Assembly: GCA_902769525.1 (NCBI GenBank)
Contig: CACXPG010000015.1
Location: forward strand, 1 to 42,736
Origin: an uncultured Bacteroidia bacterium
Lineage (GTDB): Bacteria > Bacteroidota > Bacteroidia > Bacteroidales > UBA932
DNA length: 42,736 nt
Direction of reading: 5' to 3'
The position numbers and the translations under genes are program-made. The notes beneath the pieces are model-generated. The model had not been told where the DNA came from. It was given only the letters and a program-made list of their open reading frames with translations, and searched no databases. This document shows, piece by piece, positions 1-8,297 of this stretch. How positions within the stretch are numbered: the first letter of the stretch is position 1; each line of letters starts with the position of its first letter.

Positions 1-19
1 ACTTTAACCAGCCAAACCA

Positions 20-1099
20 ATGGAAACACAAACACTAGCGATGCCAAAGAAAAAAGAAAAAGTTGATTTATCCCGCAAGTATTCCCTTCCTGAAGGAGTT
101 TTCAACGACGAGTTTCTGAAACAGCTTCATACAGAAGAAGATGTGGAGCGTTTTATGAACGACCTTCACGCCCAGTTATACGAGCGCCTTCTTCAGGGAG
201 AGATGGATGTCCACCTGGGCTACAGGAAGAACGACCCTTCTGGAAACAACAGCGGCAATTCACATAACGGAAGCTATTCCAAGACAATCCAGACTGTCCA
301 CGGGGAACATGAGATAGAAGTTCCCCGCGACCGCAACGGCACCTTCGAGCCTCTGGCCGTCCCCTGCCACTCCCATCGCGGATTCTCCCTTGAGAAACTT
401 GTCATCTCTCTCTACGCCAAGGGGATGAGCGTCTCCGACATAGAAGGGGAGATGCGGGACATCTATCAGGTGAACCTGTCCAGCTCGGCCATTTCCGTCA
501 TAACCAACAAGGTGACCCAGGCTGCCCTAGAATGGCAGAACCGCCCTCTGGAAAGCCTGGGGAGTGGAAGATATACTGATAACCTGTACCGACAACCTTA
601 ACGGCTTTACAGAAACAATCCGGACAGTATTCCCGCAAGCCGCCACCCAGATATGCGTTGTCCATCAGATCCGCAACAGCTGCAGATATGTGGTCTACAA
701 AGACTTGAAGGTTTTTGCAAAAGACCTTCAAGAAATCTACGGAGCGCCAAATAAAGAGGCTGCCGCATACGCCTTGGACAAGTTTGAGGAGAAATGGGAG
801 CTAAATACCGCTATGCCGTCAAAAGCTGGCGGGACAACTGGGACTATCTGACCACTTTCTTCGATTACCCTGTGGAAATCAGGCAGATTATCTACACCAC
901 GAACCTGATAGAGAATCTTAACGGGAATATCCGCAAATACACAAAAACCAAGCTCTCATATCCAGGTGACGATGCCGTCAAGAAGTCCATTTCCCTTGCT
1001 ATACAGGAGATTGAAAAGAAATGGACAATGCCCGTCAAAAATTGGGGCATTGTCCTTAGCCAGTTTATTGCTATCTTTAATGACCGAATCAGACTATGA
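20..1099 (+). pseudogene. IS256-family transposase, broken by an internal deletion and a frameshift
   Basis: Three consecutive reading frames together give an IS256-type transposase. Frame A (20-601) holds the N-terminal part through the WQNRPL segment. Frame B (from about 549, through GVEDILITCTDNLNGF) holds the second catalytic Asp region and the CVVHQIRNS motif. Frame C (about 795-1099) holds the C-terminal YTTNLIENLN segment with the expected catalytic Glu. Between RPL and GVEDIL about 60 codons normally present in the family are absent, including the first catalytic Asp. The join lies near 547-551 and changes frame. The second frame change near 797 looks like loss of one G in a GGG run, where FEEKW should continue into GAKYRYAVKSW. 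No active enzyme can be made. Confidence 0.85.
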
Positions 1100-1114
1100 C
1101 AACTACCAGAATTA

Positions 1115-1144
1115 GTCATTTACACAAAACTCTGTACAGTGCCC
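1115..1144 (+). repeat. Putative right terminal inverted repeat of the IS256-family element
   Basis: Read on the minus strand, this 30-base segment begins GGGCACTGTACAGAGTTTTG, which resembles known IS256-group ends. It sits just after the transposase stop, where the right end is expected. The partner end is outside the window, so the match between ends cannot be tested here. Confidence 0.55.
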
Positions 1145-1234
1145 AGTGCCCTCTTATTCATCATAATGTCTTTCTTGTTTTAATCATCTATTGTAAATAC
1201 GGTATTATATTACGTCCGTTGAACATTACTTCTT

Positions 1235-3358
1235 TCATTTAGCAACTTCCTCAATGATATTCGTTACTTTATCCAACTCATATTTATTTCCACTATAATC
1301 ACACATCACCTTCAGTAGACATGTATTTCCATAATCCTTTGGAGCATATACTTTTATTGTCTGCACAAGTTGAACATCATAAGGCGGTTTAATATTATCA
1401 ATATTACTATATAGATGGTTATTCGCATCAATCTCTGTATAGCCACCTCTTGTAAAAGCAGTCTCAACAATCTCCATAAAGGGGAGTTCAGATTCTCGCA
1501 AAATCCATAAACTATTGGAAAATCCTGTCATTCCAAGGCTCAAAATCTCATATTTCTTATATGAATGCTTATCACCTTCAATAGATATCTTGTTTCTAAA
1601 CTCATAACGATACAGTGCATTCCCTATATCAACAATGACAAATCCTTCTGGCAATTCAAGTCTGTCAATAGCGTCTAGCAGATCTTTTTGATTTATACTA
1701 TAACTAAACGCACACGGCATCATTGAGAAAGCTGCTCTAAGATATTCGTTGAGCATGTTGAAATTCAACTCATATACCAAGGCACCCCCGAAGTTACCCA
1801 ATTCCTTCTTAGAACCTTTTGTGATATAGGGCTTTTCAATCCTATTTGTCACTTCAATAGGTGTTGAATGTATATTATATAGAGTCTCGTCCAAATTAGA
1901 ATTAGCCTCCTCCTTCATTGGTATTGGACAATAAGTATTTGTATTGCGCACAATCATTTCATCCCTAATTACCTTCGCCTTATTCTCATCGACCTCGTCA
2001 CGAGCCTCTATTTCAATTATTTTTTGTTTTAAAACATCAATATATTCATCTAGTTTACTCTTAACATCATTTACATCAGGAACACTTCCAAAACCAAATT
2101 CAGTTACCAGTCCATTATTATACCAACGCTCAACGTTTTTCTTCATCCACTCTACTCTATTTATCATTCTTTCATTATTCTCAACATACTCTTCATCCGC
2201 AATAGGTAAAATCAAGGGATCAGTATAATTGATATTATAATCGTTGTAGGTCCACAGCCTGATTATTAAAAGTGCCAAGTACTGATATGCATAACCTGCG
2301 ATAGCTTCATCCATTTTAGCTCCTTCTTCCAATCCCATGAACTGATACTTCTGATACAGCCCGAAAGGTTGTTCATTCAGCTCAGCTACAAACCAAACCA
2401 TCTCGAATATTTTCCCTAATGTTCCAGGTATCAGTTCAAACTTTTCTGGCTGTGACTGGCTGAAATGCATGATATGGCTAAGCCATTCATATCGCTTGAA
2501 ATAAACCAGTAATCCACCCATTATAACATGATAGCGATAGAAATCTTTGAGGTTAGTGACCCTCAAAGGGGTTCTTCCACCCAACTGGTAGAATCTATAG
2601 TATTGGTCAGCATATGTCCAGTAATCTCTGAACCACCCAGTATTACCAGCCTTGGCAGCCCTGTTCACCATCTCCCATATTTTTTGCTGAGTATTAGGTG
2701 ACAAACCTCCATCTGAACTATGATTATACACTACTCTTACAAACCCAATATAGTTGTATCTGTCATCAGTCAGAGTAGGGTCACCCACTCTCTTAGCGAC
2801 TTTCGACAGAATGTCGTATAGCTCTGAAGAATACTCTACTGGCTTATCCTTCGGTGCCACTTGTTGCTCTTCATAAAACAGCCCTACTATTTCTGACAAG
2901 CTATTAACATACAGCATAAAATCATCCGTCTTAGCTGCAAATTTCGCTAAATCAAGTAAAGCATTTGCATCTTTATTCTTTACATTTTTCTTAAGCAGTT
3001 CATATAAATCCAGAGGAGAATAATAGGAAATAATTTGTTGAACAAGAAGGACCACATCAACCATCAGTAAAAGAATAAGGCAAACAGCCACAGACACCAC
3101 GTAATATTTCCATTGAGCAGTCTCTACACATTCAAGTACGTATGTCAGTACGCCAAAACAGGCGATACATACTACTATCAAAACATTGAAAGCCTTGAAC
3201 TGCCATCTTTTTCGCAAGTCAGTTGCAAGCACAGATGATGTGTATTTTAGGTCTATCCGTTCTATGGCTTGTAAGATGAGCGGATATGCCATACCAAACA
3301 CTGCGGCAAATACAGTAATGGTCAGCGTATATGTATGATATAGAAAATCGAATTTCAT
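1235..3358 (-). CDS. Hypothetical membrane protein, 707 residues
   Basis: I do not recognise this family. The N-terminal ~110 residues hold three hydrophobic segments (about 7-29, 53-74 and 84-109). The remaining ~600 residues look soluble, rich in Tyr, Asn and acidic residues, and probably cytoplasmic or membrane-associated. No catalytic motif is evident. There is no signal peptidase II box, so it is not a lipoprotein. The coding DNA is AT-rich like its neighbour at 3453-4004, which lies 94 bases upstream on the same strand, so the two may form an accessory pair. No TAnnTTTG box is visible in the gap before the start. The start is the first ATG of the frame and places the first membrane segment at the N-terminus. 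Confidence 0.8.
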   Translation of the reverse strand: MKFDFLYHTYTLTITVFAAVFGMAYPLILQAIERIDLKYTSSVLATDLRKRWQFKAFNVLIVVCIACFGVLTYVLECVETAQWKYYVVSVAVCLILLLMVDVVLLVQQIISYYSPLDLYELLKKNVKNKDANALLDLAKFAAKTDDFMLYVNSLSEIVGLFYEEQQVAPKDKPVEYSSELYDILSKVAKRVGDPTLTDDRYNYIGFVRVVYNHSSDGGLSPNTQQKIWEMVNRAAKAGNTGWFRDYWTYADQYYRFYQLGGRTPLRVTNLKDFYRYHVIMGGLLVYFKRYEWLSHIMHFSQSQPEKFELIPGTLGKIFEMVWFVAELNEQPFGLYQKYQFMGLEEGAKMDEAIAGYAYQYLALLIIRLWTYNDYNINYTDPLILPIADEEYVENNERMINRVEWMKKNVERWYNNGLVTEFGFGSVPDVNDVKSKLDEYIDVLKQKIIEIEARDEVDENKAKVIRDEMIVRNTNTYCPIPMKEEANSNLDETLYNIHSTPIEVTNRIEKPYITKGSKKELGNFGGALVYELNFNMLNEYLRAAFSMMPCAFSYSINQKDLLDAIDRLELPEGFVIVDIGNALYRYEFRNKISIEGDKHSYKKYEILSLGMTGFSNSLWILRESELPFMEIVETAFTRGGYTEIDANNHLYSNIDNIKPPYDVQLVQTIKVYAPKDYGNTCLLKVMCDYSGNKYELDKVTNIIEEVAK

Positions 3359-3452
3359 CTAATCGTATCTTTTGAGCAACGGCAACAACATGTATCATTC
3401 GGTATTATTACCTTTGTATTATCGTTTATTACTACTTTTCTCTCTTCTGTCT

Positions 3453-4004
3453 TTACATATCTTTGTTCTTAATAATTGTTTTCCTTGTTCTATTGTTTAC
3501 ACTTCGATTATCGTTATTGATAATCATATTGGGGGCAATTTTTATCTCAAGTTCATTATCAATCTTTTCCAAGATCACACCCAATTTGCCTATCTCCCCT
3601 TTCATTTCGTTAATGATAGTTATCAGCGAATCCATCTTGACTTCAATAGAGTACCGGTTCTCGTTTATCTCTGATTCTACTACCCTCTTATTACATTTTA
3701 TGAAGAGAGTAAGGCATATTAATAATGGTATGCACCCTGCCAACAACCAGCCATACGGTTTGAGATTTTGTAAAGCGATGACACATGATGTTTTAACCTT
3801 GGTAAAGATAGATGTCTTTTCTTCAGGCCTCTCTACATAGCTAATGAAAATGTTATTTACATCATCCTTATTTATCCAGTCTTGCAATAGAGCTGATGGC
3901 AGCCCATATTTAGCTGTTACTTCTTCAAGAGGCAGGTCGCCTTTCTTATATTCTTCAACTACCTTTTTCTTGAACTCTTCTGTATATCTAATTTTAGAAG
4001 CCAT
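3453..4004 (-). CDS. Transposase-type HTH domain joined to a membrane segment and coiled coil
   Basis: This is a 183-residue protein. Residues 1-45 (RYTEEFKKKVVEEYKKGDLP, then EVTAKYGL) match the helix-turn-helix of IS3-type OrfA proteins (HTH_Tnp_1 class). Unlike OrfA, it continues into one strong membrane segment (about 83-103, from YGWLLAG to LFIKC) and then a heptad-like helical stretch (about 112-155). The C-terminus is Asn/Arg/Lys rich. No transposase catalytic partner is adjacent. I infer a domesticated DNA-binding module on a membrane-anchored protein, or an HTH used for protein contacts. It sits upstream of the 707-residue membrane protein on the same strand. Confidence 0.75.
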   Translation of the reverse strand: MASKIRYTEEFKKKVVEEYKKGDLPLEEVTAKYGLPSALLQDWINKDDVNNIFISYVERPEEKTSIFTKVKTSCVIALQNLKPYGWLLAGCIPLLICLTLFIKCNKRVVESEINENRYSIEVKMDSLITIINEMKGEIGKLGVILEKIDNELEIKIAPNMIINNDNRSVNNRTRKTIIKNKDM

Positions 4005-4120
4005 ATCTTATATTCCTTAAAAGTCCGTAGATCCGTTAATCTGCAATTCCGCAACTCCCACGAAGTGTGTTCCATTCTTCCGTCTATCCATAGCACCTTT
4101 ATTCCGTCCTTCCTCCGAAC

Positions 4121-5374
4121 TCACAACCCCATCAGCCACTTCCATACCGGCACCACGGGAATTCCCTCTTCCACACCCTCCTCATCATAAGTAATCAGCA
4201 GGCACTTCCAGTCCTCGTGCGCCTTGGCATACTTCACCAGTGGCGGCACCTCCCTGCTGTAAGTTGCGTCCTCCTTGATGCTGTACGACACCTGAATAGC
4301 CACTTTCTCGTCAGGAACAATGAAGTCTATCTCCTTCTCCGCGTTCAGGAAAAACACATTCTTTTTGCCAAACCGCCTGCACAGTTCCACCGCCACCATA
4401 TTCTCCAGCAGTGAAGTCTCTGAGTTCATCAAGAACAAGTTCAGCAGCCCGTTGTCAACGAAATAGTATTTCTTCTGCATTTCCTTCTCCGTCAGTTTCC
4501 CAATCTCGTTCTCCATAGGTAGTATCAGCCAACTGTCCGAGACGTAAACCGCATAGTCTATCGTAGTAGGCACACTGATGGGCGACCCAGTTGCAACTAT
4601 CACGTTCTTCAGCCTGTTATACGACAGTGGTTGCTTCACGCTCTCCGCCATCTTCTTGATTAGAATGTTCAGCACCCTGTCATTCTTGATGTTGTTCCGT
4701 GCACAGATGTCACCCAGGTAGATCTTTTGGTACAAGCTCGAAAGCATAGCCCGCTTGTTTTTAAACGACAGGATCTCTGGCAGACCGCCGTAAAAGAAGT
4801 ACTCATTCAAATGTCGCTTCACCTCGCTCCGCTGTATCGTGTCATACTCCCAATGCTCTTTCAGTTCCACCTGCTGCGCTGTCAGATACTCTTTGAATGA
4901 ATATGGGTACGCGTCATAGATAAAAAAACGTCCGCCCAGCGTAGTTGCCACCTCCTTGCTCAGCATCTTCGCGTTGCTGCCCGTCACATATACCCTATAT
5001 TTCGCATCAGTCAACCTCCGTACAAACTTATCCCAATGCGGAATATTCTGCACCTCATCCAGAAATACCACGGGCTTCTTGCCATACAGTTCCAGATGAG
5101 TCTCCAGCAGACTGTTGAAGTCTTCCGTCTGAAATTCCGCCAGACGCTCATCCTCAAAGTCCACAAACAGAATCTCGTCCCATCCCTTTCCTGCTGCCTG
5201 TAGCTGACGTACGCGCTGATACAACAGGTACGATTTACCCGCATGTCTCACGCCAACTATCACATAGTTGCCGTTCTCTTCGAAATCTACAGGACGGTTC
5301 ACAATCACCGCCTCATCCACCTCGCGCTGCTTGCTAATCAGGCACTGCTTTATGACATCTTTGCTGATACTCAT
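4121..5374 (-). CDS. AAA ATPase with C-terminal DUF4143 domain
   Basis: A 417-residue protein of the AAA_14/DUF4143 class, abundant in Bacteroidales and of unsettled function. Walker A is GVRHAGKS (41-48). A Walker B-like FLDEVQNI strand follows, then VTGSNAKML, which fits the sensor strand. The C-terminal half has the DUF4143 pattern EIDFIVPDEKVAIQVSYSI, which looks like a PD-(D/E)XK nuclease fold, although the usual Lys after the last strand is Ser or absent. The length is typical. It has its own promoter region with two direct repeats. Its G+C is closer to the core genes downstream than to the two genes before it. Confidence 0.88.
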   Translation of the reverse strand: MSISKDVIKQCLISKQREVDEAVIVNRPVDFEENGNYVIVGVRHAGKSYLLYQRVRQLQAAGKGWDEILFVDFEDERLAEFQTEDFNSLLETHLELYGKKPVVFLDEVQNIPHWDKFVRRLTDAKYRVYVTGSNAKMLSKEVATTLGGRFFIYDAYPYSFKEYLTAQQVELKEHWEYDTIQRSEVKRHLNEYFFYGGLPEILSFKNKRAMLSSLYQKIYLGDICARNNIKNDRVLNILIKKMAESVKQPLSYNRLKNVIVATGSPISVPTTIDYAVYVSDSWLILPMENEIGKLTEKEMQKKYYFVDNGLLNLFLMNSETSLLENMVAVELCRRFGKKNVFFLNAEKEIDFIVPDEKVAIQVSYSIKEDATYSREVPPLVKYAKAHEDWKCLLITYDEEGVEEGIPVVPVWKWLMGL

Positions 5375-5403
5375 ATAAATTATATTTAATAAGAATTACG
5401 TGA

Positions 5404-5453
5404 TTCTATAAAGTACGGTTTGCAAATTTAGGCATTTTCTATAAAGTAAGGTT
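5404..5453 (-). promoter_or_regulatory. Promoter -7 box flanked by two 17-bp direct repeats, upstream of the DUF4143 ATPase gene
   Basis: On the minus strand a TAAATTTG box (5430-5423) fits the Bacteroidetes -7 consensus TAnnTTTG. It lies between two direct copies of a 17-base motif: 5404-5420 and 5437-5453 (plus-strand reading TTCTATAAAGTAMGGTT), which differ at one base. The period is 33 bases, about three helical turns, so a protein could bind both copies on the same face. This placement suggests an operator. No canonical -33 TTTG is found at the usual spacing. Confidence 0.5.
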
Positions 5454-5553
5454 AACAAATCCCAAAATTTTGCAAGATTTCACATTATTTACTGCAAATC
5501 CTGTCTTTCTTCAAAAGAGAAATCTCTCCAGGATTATCCTTGTCAAAATCTAT

Positions 5554-5934
5554 CTATTGCTTAAGATTGCGAACAATCGAAAGGTCTGCAGGAAGCCATT
5601 CAACTGAGTCCAGTTCATTGGCGGAGAGCCATCTGGCGGATTCGTGTTCAAGAAGATGGAGGGTGTCGTTTTTCAGGCTGCACAGAAAGCAGTGAAGGAT
5701 CAGGTGGAACTTTGGATAGTCGTATTCAACTGTCTGGAGGAAGGAATCAACTGAAATGTCGGCATCCAGCTCTTCCTTGATTTCCCTTTTAAGCGCCTCT
5801 TCACGGCTTTCACCGCTTTCAATCTTCCCACCCGGGAACTCCCACATATCCTTGAAGTCTCCGTAGCCTCTCTGAGTGGCAAAAATACGGCCGTCTCTGA
5901 CTATGACGGCCGCAACTACTTCTATGGTTTTCAT
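5554..5934 (-). CDS. Nudix (MutT-type) hydrolase
   Basis: A 126-residue single-domain Nudix protein. The Nudix box is intact as G36-x5-E42-x7-REIKEE (R50 to E55), giving the metal-binding Glu cluster. The final Gly of the classic box is replaced by Asp57, which other MutT-type proteins tolerate. The segment AAVIVRDGRIFATQRGYG resembles 8-oxo-dGTP/CTP pyrophosphohydrolases, so a nucleotide-pool cleaning role is likely. It starts 4 bases after the AMP nucleosidase stop and is surely co-transcribed with it, which fits a nucleotide-metabolism pair. The exact substrate cannot be read from sequence. Confidence 0.9.
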   Translation of the reverse strand: MKTIEVVAAVIVRDGRIFATQRGYGDFKDMWEFPGGKIESGESREEALKREIKEELDADISVDSFLQTVEYDYPKFHLILHCFLCSLKNDTLHLLEHESARWLSANELDSVEWLPADLSIVRNLKQ

Positions 5935-5938
5935 CTGA

Positions 5939-6751
5939 TTACCAGTCGTATTTCAGGTGCTTTACGGTTCTGTTGTCTTCTATGATCTTCTTCAGGGCAT
6001 CTATTCCCATCTGGAGGTGGTCTTCAACATAGTTTTTTGTCACGATGTTGTCGCTGGCCTCGGTCTTGATGCCCTCAGGTATCATAGGCTGGTCGGAGAC
6101 AAGGAGCAGGGCTCCGGTAGGAATGTGGTTGGCGAAACCGCAGATGAACAAAGTGGCAGTTTCCATATCCACACACATCGCCCTGGTGGTGGAAAGGAGA
6201 GTCTTGAAATGCTCGTCGTGCTCCCAAAGCCTTCTGTTGGTGGTGAATACGGTGCCTGTCCAATAGTCTTTGCCGTGGTCTCGGATGGCTGAGGAAATAG
6301 CTCGTTGGAGCATGAATGCAGGCAGGGCCGGAACAATCAGAGGGTAATAGTCGTCAGAAGTTCCTTCTCCCCTGATGGCGGCAAGCGGAAGGACCAGGTC
6401 CCCTATCTTGGTATGCTTGTCTATGCCGCCGCACTTGCCCAGGAAAAGGCAGGCCCTTGGATGGATTACTCCCAGAAGGTCCATGATGGTGGCGGCGTTA
6501 GGGCTTCCCATTCCGAAGTTGATTATAGTTATACCCTCGGCGCTGGCGTTAGGCATATTGCCTTCTTTTCCCACAACCTCAACGCCGAACTTCTCGGCAA
6601 ACATATTCACGTAGTTGCCGAAGTTCGTAAGAAGTATGCAGTCCGTGAAATCCTCCAGTTTCCTCTTGGTATATCTCGGCAACCAGTTTCTGGCGATGTT
6701 TTCCTTCATTATCGCGGCATCGGGATGGGCCAGCGCGTTTTTCTGTTCCAT
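5939..6751 (-). CDS. amn: AMP nucleosidase
   Basis: A 270-residue protein of the nucleoside phosphorylase fold that matches the short Bacteroidales AMP nucleosidases, which lack the N-terminal regulatory domain of the E. coli enzyme. Visible motifs are GKCGGIDKHTKIGDLVLPLA (phosphate/ribose site region), CVDMETATLF (the Met-Glu ribose-binding pair) and LLVSDQPMIPEG. The expected reaction is AMP plus water to adenine plus ribose 5-phosphate in the cytoplasm. A TATATTTG -7 box lies 25 bases before the start. The Nudix gene follows after 4 bases. Confidence 0.88.
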   Translation of the reverse strand: MEQKNALAHPDAAIMKENIARNWLPRYTKRKLEDFTDCILLTNFGNYVNMFAEKFGVEVVGKEGNMPNASAEGITIINFGMGSPNAATIMDLLGVIHPRACLFLGKCGGIDKHTKIGDLVLPLAAIRGEGTSDDYYPLIVPALPAFMLQRAISSAIRDHGKDYWTGTVFTTNRRLWEHDEHFKTLLSTTRAMCVDMETATLFICGFANHIPTGALLLVSDQPMIPEGIKTEASDNIVTKNYVEDHLQMGIDALKKIIEDNRTVKHLKYDW

Positions 6752-6775
6752 AACTATGATGTATTAGGTTCCTTG

Positions 6776-6783
6776 CAAATATA
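6776..6783 (-). promoter_or_regulatory. -7 promoter box for the amn-Nudix pair
   Basis: On the minus strand the sequence reads TATATTTG, matching TAnnTTTG, in the 43-base gap between the rmuC stop and the amn start. I find no good -33 TTTG at 19-21 bases. Confidence 0.5.
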
Positions 6784-6794
6784 GTAAAAGATAG

Positions 6795-8132
6795 CTACTC
6801 TTCTTCCAGAAGTCGGCTAGGAGAATCGGTGTCTATGGATACGGCATCAGCCTCCACATCGCGGAGTTTGCGGTTTATCTGGTTGGTGCGGGTGGTGATA
6901 AGCTTGTCCATGTCCTCCAGCCCGCCCTGGATCTTGCCCTTGGCCTTTTCAAGCATATCGCCGAACTTGCCGAACTCGGTCTTGACCTCTCCCAGGACTT
7001 TCCATACGTCGCTGCCCTTCTTCTGGATGGCGAGTGTACGGAACCCCATCTGGAAACTGGTAAGAATGGCTGACAGGTTTGTAGGGCCGGCAACCGTTAC
7101 GCTGAACTCCTTCTGCAGGCTTTCCAGCAGGTTGGCGTCTCTGGCCACCTCCGCATAAAGCCCTTCAAACGGCAGGAACATTATCGCAAACGGCGTGGTT
7201 TCAGGCACGTTGATGTACTTGGAAATGTTCTTTGCCTCGTTCTTTATGGCAGAACAGAACTCCCGGCGGGCACCATCCATAGCATCCTTGTCAGCTGATT
7301 CATACGCCTCCAGCAAAGCGTCATACCTGTCTTTCGGGAACTTTGAGTCTATTGGAAGCAATATCGGATTCCCGTCCTGGCCCGGAAACCTTACGGCAAA
7401 CTCCACAACGGCGTTCTTGTCTTCTCCCGTATGGGCGTTGGCCACATACTGCCCGGGCGCAAGATACTGTTCCAGAAGCATCTGGAGCTGTACCTCGCCG
7501 AGTCCGCCACGCATCTTCACGTTTGAAAGGACCTTCTTCAGGCCACCGACATCCTTTGCCAGGTCACGCATCTCGGCCAGGCCGTTCTTGACGTTGTCCA
7601 GCTGGTTGCCCACAGTTTCAAAGCTCTTGCTGATGCGGTCGTTGAGGGTCTTCTCCAGCTTCTCCTCCACGGTATTGCGCATTTTCTCCAAGCTCTTCTC
7701 TGTGGAAAGAATCATACCTGCCTGAGTCTTCTCTATCTGCTCCAGTTTGATTTTCTGGCTCTCTTCCAATGATTTGAGACGCTCTTCCTGACGAGTCTGC
7801 ATCTTGTCAAGCTGAAGTCTCTGGCTTTCATTCAAATTATCGAGCCCCTTTTTCTGGACATCGCTGAGCAAAGTAACCTTTTCGGAGAAATTTGAATTGA
7901 AATCCTTTATCCTCTCCGATATCTCTTCTCTCTGCGATGTCTGGGCTCTCTCGTAATCATCCTTGTTTTCCTTGTGATACTCCTTCAGGTTCTGGCTGAG
8001 TTCCTTCATAAAACCCGAATTATCTTCCTTCAACGAACGAATCATCCTCCCCTGCTTTGATGAAAGGATGAACAGCACCACAAGCGCCACCACCAACAGC
8101 GCGAAAACCACATAAATCAATACCTCTGGCAT
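6795..8132 (-). CDS. rmuC: DNA recombination protein RmuC
   Basis: A 445-residue protein with the RmuC layout: an N-terminal membrane anchor (about 3-24), a long charged coiled coil (about 25-185) rich in Glu, Lys and Gln, and the RmuC domain (about 195-400). The domain contains GGLGEVQLQMLLEQYLAPGQ, PIDSKFPKDRYD and FLPFEGLYAEVARD. The family is related to PD-(D/E)XK nucleases and is linked to limiting inverted-repeat recombination. Length and order are normal. It has the best promoter in the window, TTTG-N20-TAAATTTG, and lies after the S41 protease terminator. Confidence 0.93.
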   Translation of the reverse strand: MPEVLIYVVFALLVVALVVLFILSSKQGRMIRSLKEDNSGFMKELSQNLKEYHKENKDDYERAQTSQREEISERIKDFNSNFSEKVTLLSDVQKKGLDNLNESQRLQLDKMQTRQEERLKSLEESQKIKLEQIEKTQAGMILSTEKSLEKMRNTVEEKLEKTLNDRISKSFETVGNQLDNVKNGLAEMRDLAKDVGGLKKVLSNVKMRGGLGEVQLQMLLEQYLAPGQYVANAHTGEDKNAVVEFAVRFPGQDGNPILLPIDSKFPKDRYDALLEAYESADKDAMDGARREFCSAIKNEAKNISKYINVPETTPFAIMFLPFEGLYAEVARDANLLESLQKEFSVTVAGPTNLSAILTSFQMGFRTLAIQKKGSDVWKVLGEVKTEFGKFGDMLEKAKGKIQGGLEDMDKLITTRTNQINRKLRDVEADAVSIDTDSPSRLLEEE

Positions 8133-8148
8133 AACTTCACAATTTTTC

Positions 8149-8180
8149 CAAATTTACTTAGAAATTCTTTTAATATCAAA
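8149..8180 (-). promoter_or_regulatory. Bacteroidetes-type promoter for rmuC
   Basis: On the minus strand a -33 TTTG (8180-8177), a 20-base spacer and a -7 TAAATTTG (8156-8149) precede the rmuC ATG by about 16 bases. This is an exact fit to the Bacteroidetes sigma-ABfr consensus. Confidence 0.7.
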
Positions 8181-8186
8181 GGCAAG

Positions 8187-8274
8187 TGCTCCCAGCCTCA
8201 CTTTTTAAGATAGGATAGGAGCAAAAACACGCAAAAATGCTCCCAACCTCACTTTTTAAAATAGGCTAGGAGCA
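8187..8274 (-). repeat. Two tandem copies of a 37-bp stem-loop unit
   Basis: Copies at 8187-8223 and 8238-8274 share the pattern TGCTCCCA, R, CCTCACTTTTTAA, R, ATAGG, M, TAGGAGCA. They differ at three positions and repeat with a 51-base period. Each folds into a 12-bp stem on a 13-base loop. Loop and stem are both conserved, so this is a duplicated unit and not two unrelated terminators. Confidence 0.8.
8233..8274 (-). terminator. Intrinsic terminator after the S41 protease gene
   Basis: Transcribed from the minus strand, the stem TGCTCCTAGCCT pairs with AGGTTGGGAGCA over all 12 positions, counting two G-U wobbles, and is followed by TTTTT (8237-8233). On the plus strand the wobbles become A-C mismatches, so the element is built for the minus strand. 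It starts 24 bases after the protease stop codon. Confidence 0.75.
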
Positions 8275-8297
8275 CTTTAAGATCAGAACTGTATTTC

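Larger units (their letters stand above)
1..1144 (+). mobile_element. IS256-family insertion sequence, left end outside the window
   Basis: The region holds a damaged IS256-type (MULE/DDE) transposase followed 15 bases later by a plausible right terminal inverted repeat. The left terminal repeat is not seen because the window opens only 19 bases before the transposase start. The element is non-autonomous, as its transposase has lost a catalytic segment and carries two frame changes. It lies at the edge of an AT-rich accessory block. I could not define a target-site duplication because only one end is visible. Confidence 0.75.
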
